A DNA stretch of 64,000 nt from Humulus lupulus (GCF_963169125.1 NC_084799.1:65952643-66016642); one strand, 5' to 3'. Numbered from the stretch's first letter, positions 34,401 to 46,125 are shown. A program made the numbers and translations. The notes: a model not told the origin generated them from the sequence alone.

Positions 34401-35676
34401 GAGAGCCCGAGTGTGATAGGAGAAGTGATAGAGGTCAGAATGATCGACATAAGGCCGACCTGGATGACTCCTATAATGGAATACCTCGCAACTGGAAAGT
34501 TACCTGACGACAGAAAAGACGCGAGAAAAATACTTTATCAAGCTCCAAGGTACGTAATAGTAGATGGAACCTTATGTCAGCATGGTCATTCGTTGCCTCT
34601 CCTATGATGTGTTCTACCCAAGGAAGCCAAAACCATTTTACAAGAAATACACGAAAGCTTTTGTGGAAATCATGCTGGGGGAAAAACCTGGCACTGAAGA
34701 TACTGAGGCAGTGCTATTTTTGGCCCACTTTAACGAAAGACTCGATCTCATATGTTCAGAAATACGACAAATGCCAGTGTTTTGCCATGGTTTCCTGATC
34801 TGCTCTGTTCGAGCCCATGGCCATTTGCAGTATGGGGAATCGACCTAATAGGCTCCCTACCTATGGGAAAGGGGGGAGTTCGTTACGCGGTGGTGGCGAT
34901 CGACTACTTCACGAAGTGGGTAGAAGTCGAGCCTCTGGAAACCATCACTTCAAAAAGAGTCGTGGACTTCGTGGTAAAGAATATTATATGTCGGTTTGGG
35001 CTTCCTAAAAAGATAGTGCCAGACAATGAGACACAGTTTGACAGCGATCTCTTCACTGAATTCTATGAAAAAGATGGCATCACGAAGAGTTTCTCGTCAG
35101 TAGCATATCCGCAATCCAACGGGCAGGTCGAGGCTATAAACAAAACCCTTAAGGCAAGCATGAAGAAGAGGTTAGACAAAGCCAAAGGATTATGGCCCAA
35201 ACAGCTCCCGCAAGTACTTTGGGCCTGCCGAACTTCTCACAGGACCATCACGGGGCATACTCCTTTTTCCTTAACTTTTGGAAGCGAAGTCGTACTTCAA
35301 TCGAAGCCATGGTAGCTACTCACGTGCAAAGGACATTTAATCAAGAATAGAATGATGGACTACTTAACGCATCTCTCGATCTAATTGAAGAAAAGCGAGA
35401 GGAGTCGCAGTTACAGCTCACCCATTATCAACAAAAAATCACTCGCTATTTTAATTCTAAAGTTAAGAGGCGCAGACTTGGATTAGGCGACCTAGTTCTC
35501 CGAAGGGTCGTTTTGGAAAATAAAGACCCCAAGGATGGTGTATTGGGCCCAAACTAGGAGGGACCATACCAGGTCGTAGAAGTTTTGTGTGAAGGAACTT
35601 TCAAGATAGCTCGACTGAATGGGGAAGTAGTCCCACAAACCTGAAATGCTCTGCATTTGAAAAAGTATTATCAATA
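34401..35676 (+). pseudogene. T2 integrase
   Basis: The zinc-binding part is frameshifted (34574-34800; QYFWPTL-like and KYDKCQCF segments). The core (34752-35315) keeps all three catalytic residues: Asp in VWGIDLIGSLP, Asp in IVPDNETQFDSD and Glu in NGQVEAINK. After a stop at 35313 the C-terminal part is recognisable to about 35676, with RFNSKVKRR-like and NALHLKKYYQ segments and a stop within the final motif (CAAACCTGA). The spread of stops makes it inactive. Confidence 0.9.
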
Positions 35677-35825
35677 GTACCACCATCAATGTAAGGCTTA
35701 TATACAAAAGTCATTTTTATTAAATAATAGATGGATTGTTAAATAATTATTTCTTAGTGCTGTTATTGGAAGCTTGTGTTCTCGTATTTGTAAAAGCAAC
35801 CAAGAAACTTTATACATTCCGGTTA

Positions 35826-35837
35826 CTTGGGGGGCAC
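35826..35837 (+). other. Polypurine-like tract after T2 pol
   Basis: cttggggggcac lies 150 bases after the integrase stop, far upstream of the 3' LTR. T3 has cttggggggcat at the equivalent place (63867-63878). In composition it resembles an LTR-adjacent polypurine tract. Confidence 0.6.
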
Positions 35838-35881
35838 ATAACTGAAGTTGGCAAAATTAATCCTGCTCGGATAAGATCAAA

Positions 35882-36215
35882 AAACTTAGAAGCTTGGAAA
35901 AATTGATTATTCAACGACTTTTTAAAGCTCGAGTTTTCAATAAACCTAGCGCGAAATAAGTTTAAATCATTTAAAACCCTGGACGTAACCAGGTCCGAAA
36001 CTTAGAAATTTGGAAAAATTGATTATTCAATAGCTTTTTAAAGCTCGAGTTTTCAATAAACCTAGCGCGAACTAAGTTTAAATCGTTTAAAACCCTGGAC
36101 ATAACCAGGTTCGAAACTTAAAAATTTGGGAAAATTGATTATTCAAGGGCTTTTTAATGCTCGAACTAAGTTTAAATCATTAAAAAACCCTAGATATAAC
36201 CAGGTTCGAGGCCTG
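35882..36215 (+). repeat. 116-bp tandem repeat in T2
   Basis: Units start at 35882, 35998 and 36114 (aaacttagaagcttggaaaa and variants); the third is shortened by an internal deletion of about 20 bases. Inner words are gaaaaattgattattcaa, tttttaaagctcgag and aaaccctggac. Tandem repeats between pol and the 3' LTR are usual in Tat elements. Confidence 0.92.
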
Positions 36216-36481
36216 ATTCTTAACAGCTATGATACAAATAAGCAAACAAAAACTTGGATATAACCAAGTTCAATAAGATCTATCTCGATCTAAAAGTTGA
36301 TTCCTAAAATCTCGAATGTACAAGAGTCTAAGGATTCATAAGCATGAGAAGTTAATAAAGGAAAGACGAATGGATCAAAAGTTAGATATATATATTAAAA
36401 TAAGACAAACAAATATATGGTCATATCGAGGAGATAAAACCTCAAACTAAGCCCGAAGGCAATTGTTTAATATCAAAAGAC

Positions 36482-37982
36482 TTAGACAATTACAAAGAAA
36501 ATCATATCATTGGACCCTGTCAGCTCGCCCTGCAGAAGTGACCTCCTCGCCGTCTCCCTCCGCCGCTCCATATGCCTCACCAGTTTCTGAGGGTTCTTGC
36601 AAGAACCGAGCCTTGAATTTAGCAAGGTACGGATCCCATAACCTGGGTTCCATAAAAGAGAAGTTCTCGTCCTGGTTGAAATCCCAGCAATGGAATAGCA
36701 TCTCCTCCATGGCTGATGATGACGCCACCTTTTCCTCCTTGGCTTTAACTTTGGCCTCGAGTAGTTTTGCTTTGAACTCACTAATCTCGACCTAAAGTTG
36801 TTCAGCACGATGGTTCGCTTCTGTGGTCTAAGCTTGGGAGGCGTATAGTGCGGTCTTTGCGGCCTACTCTTTTTCTTGGGAAGAAATGAGAGTAGCCTTG
36901 GCATCCTACTCATTCTTTTGAGTAGTTGTCAAGGCAGCTTTGGCAGCCTACCCACCTTTCTTAGCAGCATTCAAGGTGACTTTGGCAGCATCCAGCTCGG
37001 CCCAGAGCTCTTCATTTCTGGCCCTAGCATGAGTTATGTTTCAGTATTGGGCCAGGACGGACTACAAAATAACAAAACAAGTAAAAAATATAAGATGAAA
37101 AACATAGTAAAAAAAATTTCATCACCAAATATGGGAAAAGAACTCACGGTGAGGTTCATCCCCATGGCGGACTCAAAGACATTCTCCGGGTTGCGCTCCT
37201 CTATGGTTCTCAAGTCCCTCACACTGGCTTTATAGGCGTGGCCCACCATATGAGTCGATTTCTCATATATGATACCCCGAAAGGCTTCAGGGATCTTTTT
37301 TAGGTCTTGAGGATCAACCGGTATTCGGACGGTGGGGGCATCAGATTGTATTACTTGAGGCATTGGTTGAGGTGGGGGAGGAGGAACCTGCCCAACGATA
37401 ACAGAGGTCATCAGAACTGGTTCTCGAGCTGAGCTCATGTCCTTACCCTTAGCAAGGGATTTTGAAGTATTCCCCGTTGCAGGGGTGGCCTTCTTCGCCA
37501 CCCTAGGCCTCTTCACGACGGGGCTCGTGCCGATTTTCTTAGCCTGAAAGACAGTTTGTAGGTCGGGAGCTCCGGTCGATTCCATCTGTTCGCCTAAAAT
37601 GAACAAAGGGAGTTAGTTCACATAAATGATGCTTTAAAAACATATATAAATAAAGAGGAGGAAACAAAGATCCTACCCTCCGGGCTGGGGGAGGAATCTA
37701 TTATCACCAGCTCGGGTGTTTTGACCGGGATAGGCACGAACTCCGGCCTTGGAATTAATGGAGGATAAGGGGAATATAAAGTTAATATTTCTTGGATCCT
37801 AAGGGGTCCAGGTCCTTCCTCGGGGCTGGTTTCATCTACGTATTGTCTGAACCCAAGGACAAATGCACCATGGAGTAAAGAAGTCTAGGTCCTACGGTTT
37901 GTCTCGTATTCTTCAAAAATGGCAGATCTAAAGTTTAGGGTGTTATCAACTACTACAGTGCCTCTAGGGTAGCTATGGTCAA
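36482..37982 (-). pseudogene. T2 antisense ORF (aORF) with intron-like gap
   Basis: The coding direction is opposite to gag-pol. The 5' part reads IDHSYPRGTVVVDN near 37960, then a Pro-rich acidic stretch; 37034-37606 gives SPVVKRPRVAKKATPATG, IPEAFRGIIYEKSTHMVGHAY and NPENVFESAMGMNLT. A GTGAGTT donor at 37147 and a TTTTGTAG acceptor at 37062 bound an 86-bp gap. Beyond it come an Ala/Lys/Glu-rich coiled coil and the end FHCWDFNQDENFSFMEP...YLAKFKARFLQE. Antisense ORFs after pol are known for Tat elements; their function is unknown. It contains several stops and its 5' end is cut at 37982 by the Tekay fragment. Confidence 0.8.
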
Positions 37983-39093
37983 TCTGAGAGGACAATTCTG
38001 ATATTAGAAGAGATGTTGCGAGCATGTGTGATGGACCTTGGTGGATCCTGGAGTAAGTATCTACCTTTGATAGAGTTTTCCTACAACAACAGCTATCAGT
38101 CGACCATTGGGATGGCACTTTATGAGATGTTGTATGGTAGGAAATGCAGATCTCCCATTCATTGGGATGAGATAGGAGAAAGAAGATACTTGGGTCCTGA
38201 GGAAATTCAGAGGACCAATGAGGCCATTGAAAAGATTAGAGTTCGGATGCTTGCTTCTCAAAGTAGACAGAAAATTTATGCAGATCCCAAACGCAGGAAC
38301 GTGGAGTTCCAGGTAGGAGACTATGTTTTCCTTAGAGTCTCGTCATGGAAAAGGGGGAGAAGATTTGGGAATAAGGGCAAGTTGAGCCCTTGATTTGTAG
38401 GTCCATTTGAGATCCTGGAGAGGATTGGTCAGGTGGCTTACAGGCTGGCCTTACCACCAGCATTGTCAGTCGTGCATAACGTATTTCATATCTCAGCTCT
38501 TCGGAGATATGTATCAGATGTGACTCACGTTTTGAGTTACGAAGATCTGGAGCTTGAGGCAGATCTCTCTTACGAGGAACAACCACTTCAGATACTAGAC
38601 AGAATAGACAAGGTCCTGAGGAATAAAACTATACCTTTGGTTAAGGTATTATGGAGGAACAGCAAGGTCGAGGAAGCGACCTGGGAGCTAGAGTCAGATA
38701 TGCACATTCAGTATCCCGAGTTGTTCATGTTAATTTCGAGGATGAAATTTCTGTAAGGGCAGGATAGTTGTAATGTCCCAAATTCCCTAATGTGGCTTAA
38801 TGCTTAGATTAGGGGGGCAGGAGGGCCATAATTGATTTATTATGCAATTAAGTGATTAAATGCATGATTATATGATGATAATTGCATATCTGTATATTTA
38901 TGTGCATGTTTATGATTTATGGATGAGACTACATTATAATGTGGATATGTTCGAGCTATTCGGCATGAGACGATCCTAGGAAGCAAATTAGCGATTTGGT
39001 CATAACGGGGTCAAATACCGAGCTCAGGGCGAGCCTAGGGGTAATTTGGTAATTTAGTACATTATCGGGTTCGGGTAATGGGGATATTGTTAT
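37983..39093 (+). mobile_element. Tekay fragment: integrase C-terminus, chromodomain and start of 3' LTR
   Basis: Plus-strand coding from about 37983 (MLRACVMDLGGSWSKYLPL) through [13 protein letters not shown], one stop at 38390, [19 protein letters not shown] and a chromodomain end (VLWRNSKVEEATWELESD) to a stop at 38754. The LTR start TGTAATGTCCC follows at 38769 and runs about 325 bases before breaking into T2 LTR sequence. It begins in the middle of the integrase, right after the catalytic Glu. No target duplications; orientation is opposite to K1 and the sequence differs from it, so it is a separate copy brought in by rearrangement. Confidence 0.9.
37990..38756 (+). pseudogene. Tekay integrase C-terminal region and chromodomain
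   Basis: Two in-phase pieces, 38013-38393 and 38433-38756, are separated by a TGA. They contain the integrase C-terminal barrel-like segment ([32 protein letters not shown]) and the aromatic residues of a chromodomain (LVKVLWRN, ATWELE). Only two stops over 250 codons, so the fragment is comparatively well preserved. Confidence 0.9.
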
Positions 39094-39335
39094 TGTGTCC
39101 TGAAAGCATATGTAGTAGACATTGTTTTAAGAAATAAATAAATAAATTGAATTTGTTATGTATATATTTTATGGACTATATTATTCTGTGATAATATTAA
39201 GTAAATATTAAAAAAAAATCCTAAGTTCATATATGTGATCTCAACCATGTATTGGTACGGGAGGATTGTGTTTGAGATAAATGAACATGAATAGTTCGCA
39301 GTAAAATAAAGTTATGGAATCTTTAGATTAATTAA
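39094..39335 (+). repeat. Truncated 3' LTR of T2
   Basis: TGTGTCCTGAAAGC... aligns to the first ~240 bases of the T2 5' LTR and stops at ttagattaatta, after which A1 gag sequence follows. The remaining ~970 bases of the LTR, including its TATA box, and the target duplication are gone. Confidence 0.88.
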
Positions 39336-40822
39336 GTTCTGAATCCTCTACCTCTGCTTTAGGCCCTTCATAGGCCTTACCACTTCTCAACGTCACTGCC
39401 TGACATTGTTCTTTTGGATTCACTATTGTTGAACTGGGTAGATTCCCCTGAGGCCTGGTATTAAGAAAATTTTCCAACTGTCCAACCTGTGTTTCCAAGT
39501 TTCTGATTGAAGACCTGGTTTCTGTTATAAACTACGCTTGATTCTTGGTAAGAGTCACAAGAGCAGCTTCTAACTCACTCTATTTTTCTTGTGGATCTGG
39601 TGGCCTGGTCTGTTGTGTAGGAGCTACTAGTTGTACTTGAGGCATGGTTTGTGGAAATAGAGTCTGATACTGAACTAGAGGCCCCTGATTGTTTCTCCAT
39701 GATAAATTAGGATGGTTTTTCCACCCTGGATTGAATGAATTGGAGAACGGATCGTTATACGACCTTGGAAAATTACCAACTGCCTGTACCTGGACCTGAT
39801 CAACTAGAATATTACCATATATGCTGGCAACTATACACTGTTCATACAAATGAGCCCCCCACACAATTCACACCCTGACTGCATTTGTATAGACTGAGTC
39901 TAAGCTGAGATCTTGTTTTGTTGCAACTGCTTTGTCAATGAAGAAACCTGAGTAGTTAAAGCAGTAATAGCATCTAATTCATGTACCCCAGCTACTTTTC
40001 TCTATGAGGGGTCTCGTTCAGCAGGCCACTGATAATTGTTCATGGCCATCTCCTCTAACAATTCATAGGCCTCATCAGCCCCTTTACTCATGAAAGCACC
40101 ACCTGCTGCTGCATCTATGATAGTGCGAGCAGTACCGCACAGCCCATTATAAAAATTGTGGACTAAATTCCACTTCTCAATACTATGATGAGGGCATTTT
40201 CTGAGCAGGTCTTTGAATCTTTCCCAAGCATCGTACAATGACTCTCCCTCATTCTGATAGAAATTATTGATTTCCCCCCTCAACTTGGAGAGAAACTTCT
40301 GAGCTAGTTCCTCCCATGTATTAATTGAGTTGGCCTGCAGAGAAATAAGCCAACTTTATGCTCTGTCCCTAAGTGAGAAAGGGAACAGTCTCAACCTTAT
40401 TGCATCATCGTTCACCCCATTAAACTTGAACGTTGTACATAGCTCAAGGAAGTTCACTATGTGCAAGTTAGGATCTTCAGTGGGGAGATCCCCAATCTGA
40501 ACAGAAGTCTGGACCATTTGTATCATCGCCGGCTTAATCTTAAAGTTATTGGCAGTGACAGCCAGCGGTCTAATGCACGAGTGCACCCCTGTGATAGCAG
40601 GGAGCACATAATCTCTTAATGCTCGCATATTTTGATCCCGATGGGGTTTTCACCATCAATGTGATTGGCCTCGTCTCTTTGGTTGGCAGCCATTGATGCT
40701 TCCAAACTTTTGTTCCTTCTGTTCTTTTTGCAAGATCTTTCAATTTCAGGATTAACAGGAAAAAGATTGGCAGACCCTTCACGTCGCATTAAAGATTCAC
40801 CTAAAATAGCAAAGTGCGACAA
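39336..40822 (-). pseudogene. A1 gag (Athila type)
   Basis: The N-terminal part is at 40616-40822. The capsid-like part is at 40356-40628 ([16 protein letters not shown], then [40 protein letters not shown]) and, after a TAA, at 40002-40283 (FYQNEGESLYDAWERFKDLLRKCPHH, YNGLCGTARTIIDAAAGG, ANDAYELLEEMA-like). A zinc-knuckle remnant (GGAHLYEQC) is in 39580-39864, and the end reads KEQCQAVTLRSGK in another frame near 39400. These words are diagnostic of Athila. The sequence stops at 39336 against T2; the continuation (protease) is at 28130. Confidence 0.92.
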
Positions 40823-40900
40823 ATTAAATTAGTACAAAGAAATAAAGACATTCAAATTAGAATAAAAATTAACTATTTTGATATTAATAGAATTTCAATT

Positions 40901-40920
40901 CCCCGGCAACGACGCCCCAA
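40901..40920 (-). other. Primer binding site of A1
   Basis: The minus strand reads TTGGGGCGTCGTTGCCGGGG just downstream of the LTR end (40924). It resembles the Athila site tggcgccgttgccgggg, complementary to plant tRNA-Asp, with an insertion. Confidence 0.75.
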
Positions 40921-40923
40921 ACT

Positions 40924-42100
40924 TGTTACAAAATTTTTACTGCGCAAGTGTACGCAATCAACCAAGTAATAATAGTAGAAGTAAAGTATCATTCCCACAA
41001 AGAATTGATCTACTAATTACCAAAAGTGAACTTTAATTTCTATTTGACTAATGAAAATTGAGTGAAAAATTAAAAACTAACAATAAACTAGAAGAACAGA
41101 ATTAAATTAATGAAATTTAATAGAAAAAATATTAGAGCATTTTAATTTCATCAACCTTCAATTCTATTCAAACAATAATACAATTGATATGATTCTTCTA
41201 ACTATGATTATAGCAGGTTTACTATTGACAATTCTATTCTTTCTCAAGATATAAAATATTCAGTTTACCTGTGAATTCTCTACATATATGTGATAAATTC
41301 TACACATAACCGCATTAAGAACAGAAACTTAATTGCTACACAAACCAATTTGATACTTTTGTTCTAAATTGAAATCTATGTCTATTATCTATAGCTATTC
41401 CAAGTCTCACTTTTTCAGATATTGAATTCAAACCAAAAATCATGCAAAAGATGGTCAGTCAATTACAAGCATTAAGCATAAGAACAATAGATAAACATAA
41501 ATTCAAGAAATCATAGAAATTGAATTAAAGATGAAAATAATATCCAGCGACTACATTAAAATACTCTAAACAATAATTTAGTTCATAATGTTAAACATAA
41601 TTGCATAAAAATAATCTCAAATTGAAAAACATAAAAAGATTAAATAAATCTAATGAATTCTTGCTCTATTCCTTCTCCACATCGTCCAGAACACCTCTCC
41701 TCCCTTTTTCCAACCCTCTTTGTATTTCCACGAAAAAAAAACCCTACAAAATTCCATGAAAATTCCAAAAATGCCCTCATGCCGATATATCGCCTCCCAT
41801 GTTGCGATATATCGACTGCCGAATATTCTCGATAAAAATGCAAAATCTCTGTTGTCATTTCTGTATCTGTGAACAATCCATATTCCTCAAGTGACGATAT
41901 ATCGCCCAAGACAGGCGATATATCGCATGTGCCAGATTTTCAAATTTTGACTAATTACGCAGATATTTAATTTAAAAACTTTGAATTCGCGTACTAATCA
42001 GAATTATAGTGACAAACTGCACAAGTTCACAAAACAAATCAAATACGTAATTTCACTTGAGAAAAACAACCAAATCAAATCGGAAAAGTCATGAATAAGC
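40924..42100 (-). repeat. 5' LTR of A1 (right copy, outer end truncated)
   Basis: On the plus strand it starts TGTTACAAAATTTTT and matches the left LTR to aataagc at 42100. The 21 terminal bases present in the left copy (to ...cttatca) are missing. The palindromes at about 41780-41930 are preserved with changes. The frames 41640-41909 and 41653-41835 are LTR shadows. Confidence 0.88.
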
Positions 42101-42840
42101 ATTATGGATGCCAAGAGAGCCAAAAGGTTCCATAAGGACAACCTCATGATAGGCTAATGCCTCCACAAGGGGTAACACCTCAAGGAGGATGTCCACCAAT
42201 AAGCCTAGAGCAGCCACCAAGCTGTCTAGCCAAAAAGTGCTGACAAGAGACACTTGTGAAAAAAAGTCAAAAAATTTCACAAGGAAAAACTCCTAATAAA
42301 GGCTAATACCTCCACGAGGGGTAAGGCCTCAAGTAGAGCATCCATCAATAAGCCTAGAGCAGCTACAAAGTCGTCTAGCCAAAAAGGGTCCTAAAAGATA
42401 CCCTTGTAAAAATAGTACTATGCATAATGACGAGAAGGACGCTTCTCGCACAAAATAAAAAGTGCGCACAAAGAATATAAAAGGATGCCAAGAACCCAAA
42501 GGGTTGACATGTCCTTACAAGTATAGTCAATGTGCACCAAAAATACTACGATCATCAGTCCAAGGAAGACATAAGGAATTAATCAAAGAAGAGGGACTTA
42601 TCAAAGCCCCTAAAGCATGATAACCAAAAGAGAATGACAAAGGCTCAAAAGGCCAATACATCCTCACAGTTAGTACAAAGATAAGCAAAGGTCTCATATA
42701 TAAAAGTTGCGCACACAAAGGCGAACATAAAAGGACCTCACACGTAAACAATTCCACATATAACCAAAAGAAGTTCCATGCAAAAAAAAACATAGAGGGT
42801 TACACAACAGTAAAAAAATATAATAATAAGCCTCGAAGAG
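42101..42840 (+). repeat. T1 post-pol tandem repeats, right part
   Basis: Diverged units, each holding ccaaaaggttc- or tcacaaggaaaa-like, cctccac(a/g)aggggta and aataagcctagagcag(c/t) words, start near 42103, 42253 and 42485; spacing is about 150 bases and then wider. They continue the unit seen at 8525 on the other side of A1. Noncoding. Confidence 0.7.
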
Positions 42841-42843
42841 GGC

Positions 42844-45332
42844 CTATGGGTTCCCACCCAAACCTTTCCACTCGACAATCTTCTCAGTCGCATACTCTCC
42901 AAAGGGGGACAGGTTGACATCAGGGCTAGTCCTCCACACGACATGCAATGTGCGCTCGACTATGCCATTCTCAGCGTTCACCAATTCAACCTCGAGAGTG
43001 TTAATCTTCTTATTCAGGGTATGACTATTGGCTTCAAGCCTAGTGTTAGACCAAGAAGTCAACGTGGCCTTGCTAGTGCAGCATCCCTCTGGCGAATTGC
43101 CTCAGCAAGCTAGCCCTCCAAGTCACTGACCCGTGCGGTCAACTCATCTTTTTCTGCCTCGGCCAAGGGGAGGTCCTTCATCGCCTCCTCAAGCTTGAAC
43201 TGTAACCATTGTGTGGATGAGGATCTCAAGGCGACAAAACGATGACCCAAGATGGAAGACTAAGTAAAAACAAAGAAACGAAACAAAACAAAACATCAAT
43301 GATCAGGCGATATCAAAATTGAAAAACATACATTAAGTGTTTTGACAAGCACCTGCATAGAGGCTCGCATATAAGCCTCTCCTAACTCGGCATCTGGAAT
43401 ATCATACATAGACCCCCACTCATCTTTGAAAATATTCCCCATGTTATGGCTCAAGGCCTCTCCGTACTGGGTCGCTAAAGGATGCCCCCGGGAAGTGGAA
43501 GCATGGGCTCGGTGGGGAGAGACACGTATACTTGTCGATGCATGCCTAAATAAGGAAGGGGACCAAGAAGGTCGTGATCCATCCACGGAGCACGGGGAAC
43601 GGAGGGGAGCAGAGTCACCTTTTCAGGAAGCGAGGCACTCGAAGAGGCATGTCCCAAATGCGCCCCAAGGGTGGAAGAGCATCGTCAAAGGAAGGCAGGA
43701 AAAAATTCCTCTTCGAGATAGGAGGAGCAGGAGGATGGGCATTGAAAGCAAACTCACCAACTACTACTACCAGCGATAGGATCCAGGAAGTGACGTTGTC
43801 GGTGCATCCATCATCAGCAACATCCCCGGCCCCGTCAGCCAAGGATCTTAAACAGGAATAGTTCTCGGACTCCACCTCAACCTCTTCTTCAGTATCCATC
43901 AGGTCACCCTCAGATTAGTGATAGTTTTCATCATCTTCATCATTGTTCGGGATGGTAGACTTGGATGAGAGGAAGCATAAGGAAATGGCTTGGTTTGGAG
44001 ACAGCAACTTGGACAAATAGAGATTGCCCTCAGTGAAAAGGTTTCAGGCCTATTTGCATAAAGTTGATACATCTAGGACCTTCGCCACACGATCGCGGGC
44101 ATTCGAACTCAAAGCAAGGCCGAAAACCCCTTCAAGACCTATGGTCAAGGAAAAGAAATAAGTATAGTTAGGCAAACCTAAGAAGAGGGGTCAAGAAAAG
44201 TAAAAAATAACCTAAAAAGGTAATATATGTATACATGCAGGTAGAAAAGGCTTACTTGATGTGTTGAAATGTGTATGCTAGGAAGATACGCTATTGGTGA
44301 AGAAAAAATTGCTCTTCCACAAACCCCTATTGGAAATAGAGCCCTCCACGAGGGGGTACCCTGTGAGAGCCACAACTTTCTAGAGCTGATAGAAGCAAGG
44401 GGTTGTTGGGTTCTCCCTCAAAGTGAACAGATGATGGGCCTTGTCATGGAGGTCCCCTGAAGGTGCACTTGCTTGTATTGCACATACAAACAACTCAACA
44501 CAACCCAAGAGTTAGGAGACAGCTAAAGAGGTGCTAGCTCGAAATAGTTAAGTATCTTAACAAAGAAGGGGTGGAGTGGCAAGACCCCTCCAGACTTGAT
44601 CAATGAGTTGCTCAATTCTACAAGCCCCTTAGGCAGCTCAAACGCACGGTTGTTACGAGATGGAATGACGAAGCTGATGTCTGGTAACAGTTGATGGGCC
44701 TTCAGCATGTTAGAAAGCTTAATATGGGTAAGAGTAGACTCGATGCCCACGTTCGTCAAAGATCTCCCTCAGCATGTTCGATACCTAGATAGAAACAATA
44801 GGTGGTTTGTGAACGATTGACTTCATCAACCCCCTAAAAGACCTTCTACATGTCCTACTTCTACCCGCATACTATTTGACCCTATGCGTTTGGTCGTGGA
44901 CAGATGAAGAAACGAGGGAAAGACCATGAATAGAAACTCAAGTTCAAATGGATCAAATGGATCACAATCAGCACCCCCATGAGCAGGACCCCCAGAGCCT
45001 GGGGCTCCATCGCCATAGGACAATGGAGGTTTAAGTGGCAGGTTTTACTCTAGGCAAGCAATTTTGGCTATGCAATCTTGAAGGGTTGATTTTAGTTGGG
45101 AGACATATGTTTCATGCCATGGGGAGAAACCTGAACCCCCACCACTGGTAACAGATTCGAGTTCACTCTCAAGGCCCCATGCCTTCTGCCTGAGGTAGGA
45201 TAACCTCTGCAGATAGAGCATTCGCACACCCACATTTGCAGAGGGTTTGCAAATGTCAGCCTCTTAGTTAGAAGAAGACAAATCATTAGGCTCAACGTTA
45301 GGTGAGACTTTAAAAGACCATCCAGACGCCAT
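42844..45332 (-). pseudogene. T1 antisense ORF (aORF)
   Basis: Minus-strand coding from an ATG at 45332 (MASGWSFKVSP). It passes 45045-45233 (LYLQRLSYLRQKAWGLESELESV), the domain at 44523-44759 (ISFVIPSRNNRAFELPKG, then SGGVLPLHPFFVKILNYFELAPL) and an acidic region (43615-43899). It then reaches a coiled coil near 43060-43200 (EEAMKDLPLAEAEKDEL) and a C-terminal piece at 42844-43062 (LEVELVNAENGIVERTLHVV). The LPLHPFF...ELAPLQL pattern resembles the 'putative gypsy type transposon' (Transposase_28) domain found in plant antisense ORFs. Many stops and frameshifts; it lies between pol and the 3' LTR as in T2. Confidence 0.75.
44523..44759 (-). pseudogene. Conserved core domain of the T1 aORF
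   Basis: Seventy-eight codons without a stop, the best preserved part of this aORF. A leucine-rich, Pro-containing motif (GGVLPLHPFFVKILNYFELAPL) is shared in form with the third aORF (ATLPLHQHFIDFLVLMRISPF-like at about 49500-49560). It continues in another frame with NSWVVLSCLYV. The function is unknown. Confidence 0.65.
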
Positions 45333-46125
45333 AGGCAAGCTAAGACTTAACGACGTGTCTGCGTGAAGACAACCCTATATCTACAACACGAGTGTAAAGG
45401 GTGTAAGATAGAGACCCATGTATATTGTCTAACACGCCATGGGAACAAAGAACTCTTAAGGAATAGGTACATACTAACCTATGGCCCTACCCTCGTATAA
45501 AAGATAAAATAGACATGCATATCGCTGGGGGAGGAAGGTGTACCTGGGTGCATGTATGTGAGTCCGTAGATGTGCGAGGACAGGCTTTTGGGCGTGTGAA
45601 GAGGGGTCAAGCGATAGGCAAGAACGAACCTTTAGAAATGTGAGAACACCTTGTACCCCTACAATGCAAACACGGGACAAGGAAGAATAAGTTAAAAAAA
45701 AAAGATGAATTTAATTAAAAGGGGCGAAAATTACCTGAAGAATGCTTCTATAGATGATAGAACCTTGGAGCCCTTGGAAATAGCTTCAATGAGATACCAC
45801 TAGGCTAAGTAAGTTTTTGTGTAAAAAAATGAATCCAAGCCTTGAGGTATTGATAAGGATAGTCAAGACTTCCTGTCCTTTAAATCAAGTCTAGGATGAA
45901 TGGTGAAGATCAAAAGTCTTGGCAACTTTGGGATCTTCACCTAAAAATGATTGGCTCACATTCAAGCACAAGGAAGCACTTGGATCACCACCTTAGGGAG
46001 TTGATTTTGGTGCTTCTTGGTGCACTACAAAGTAACACACCATACACAACAAAGCACCATTTCTATACATGTCATTAAAGGAACACGTCAAGGGATCTAC
46101 AGGAACACTTGAAAGTGTGCTCATA
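45333..46125. other. T1 region between aORF and 3' LTR
   Basis: About 800 bases with no domain on either strand. If the aORF is expressed, its promoter would lie here on the minus strand, but I see no clear TATA box. The frames 45474-45680 and 45896-46078 carry no motif. Confidence 0.5.

Larger units (their letters stand above)
28136..39335 (+). mobile_element. T2: Tat-lineage retrotransposon with antisense ORF, rearranged 3' end, inserted in A1
   Basis: A full 5' LTR (28136-29347) is followed by primer site, gag, protease, RT, RNase H, a second RNase H, integrase, a 116-bp tandem repeat and an antisense ORF. The 3' LTR survives only as its first ~240 bases (39094-39335), and 1.1 kb of Tekay sequence (37983-39093) stands where the end of the aORF region should be. 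The five bases before the element are ggaat; no matching copy is seen on the right because the end is truncated. A1 gag resumes directly at about 39336. About 10 differences are visible over ~235 aligned LTR bases. Confidence 0.88.
8666..42100 (-). mobile_element. A1: Athila-lineage Ty3/gypsy retrotransposon inserted in T1
   Basis: Paired LTRs (8666-9860 and 40924-42100) enclose, on the minus strand and in Athila order, gag, protease, RT, RNase H, integrase and a separate Athila ORF3. The primer site next to the right LTR is the tRNA-Asp type gttgccgggg signature of Athila, and a G-rich tract (GTTTGGGGGTG) adjoins the left LTR. It was later split by K1 at 15582 and by T2 at 28136. The outer end of the right LTR lacks about 21 terminal bases, so the target duplication cannot be verified. 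Comparing the first ~290 bases of the LTRs by eye gives about 13 differences, so it is younger than T1. Confidence 0.92.

Noticed and set aside
36482..37606. Independent host gene on the minus strand
   Set aside because: Its position between pol and the 3' LTR of T2 and its likeness to the aORFs of T1 and the right flank mark it as an element-borne antisense ORF.
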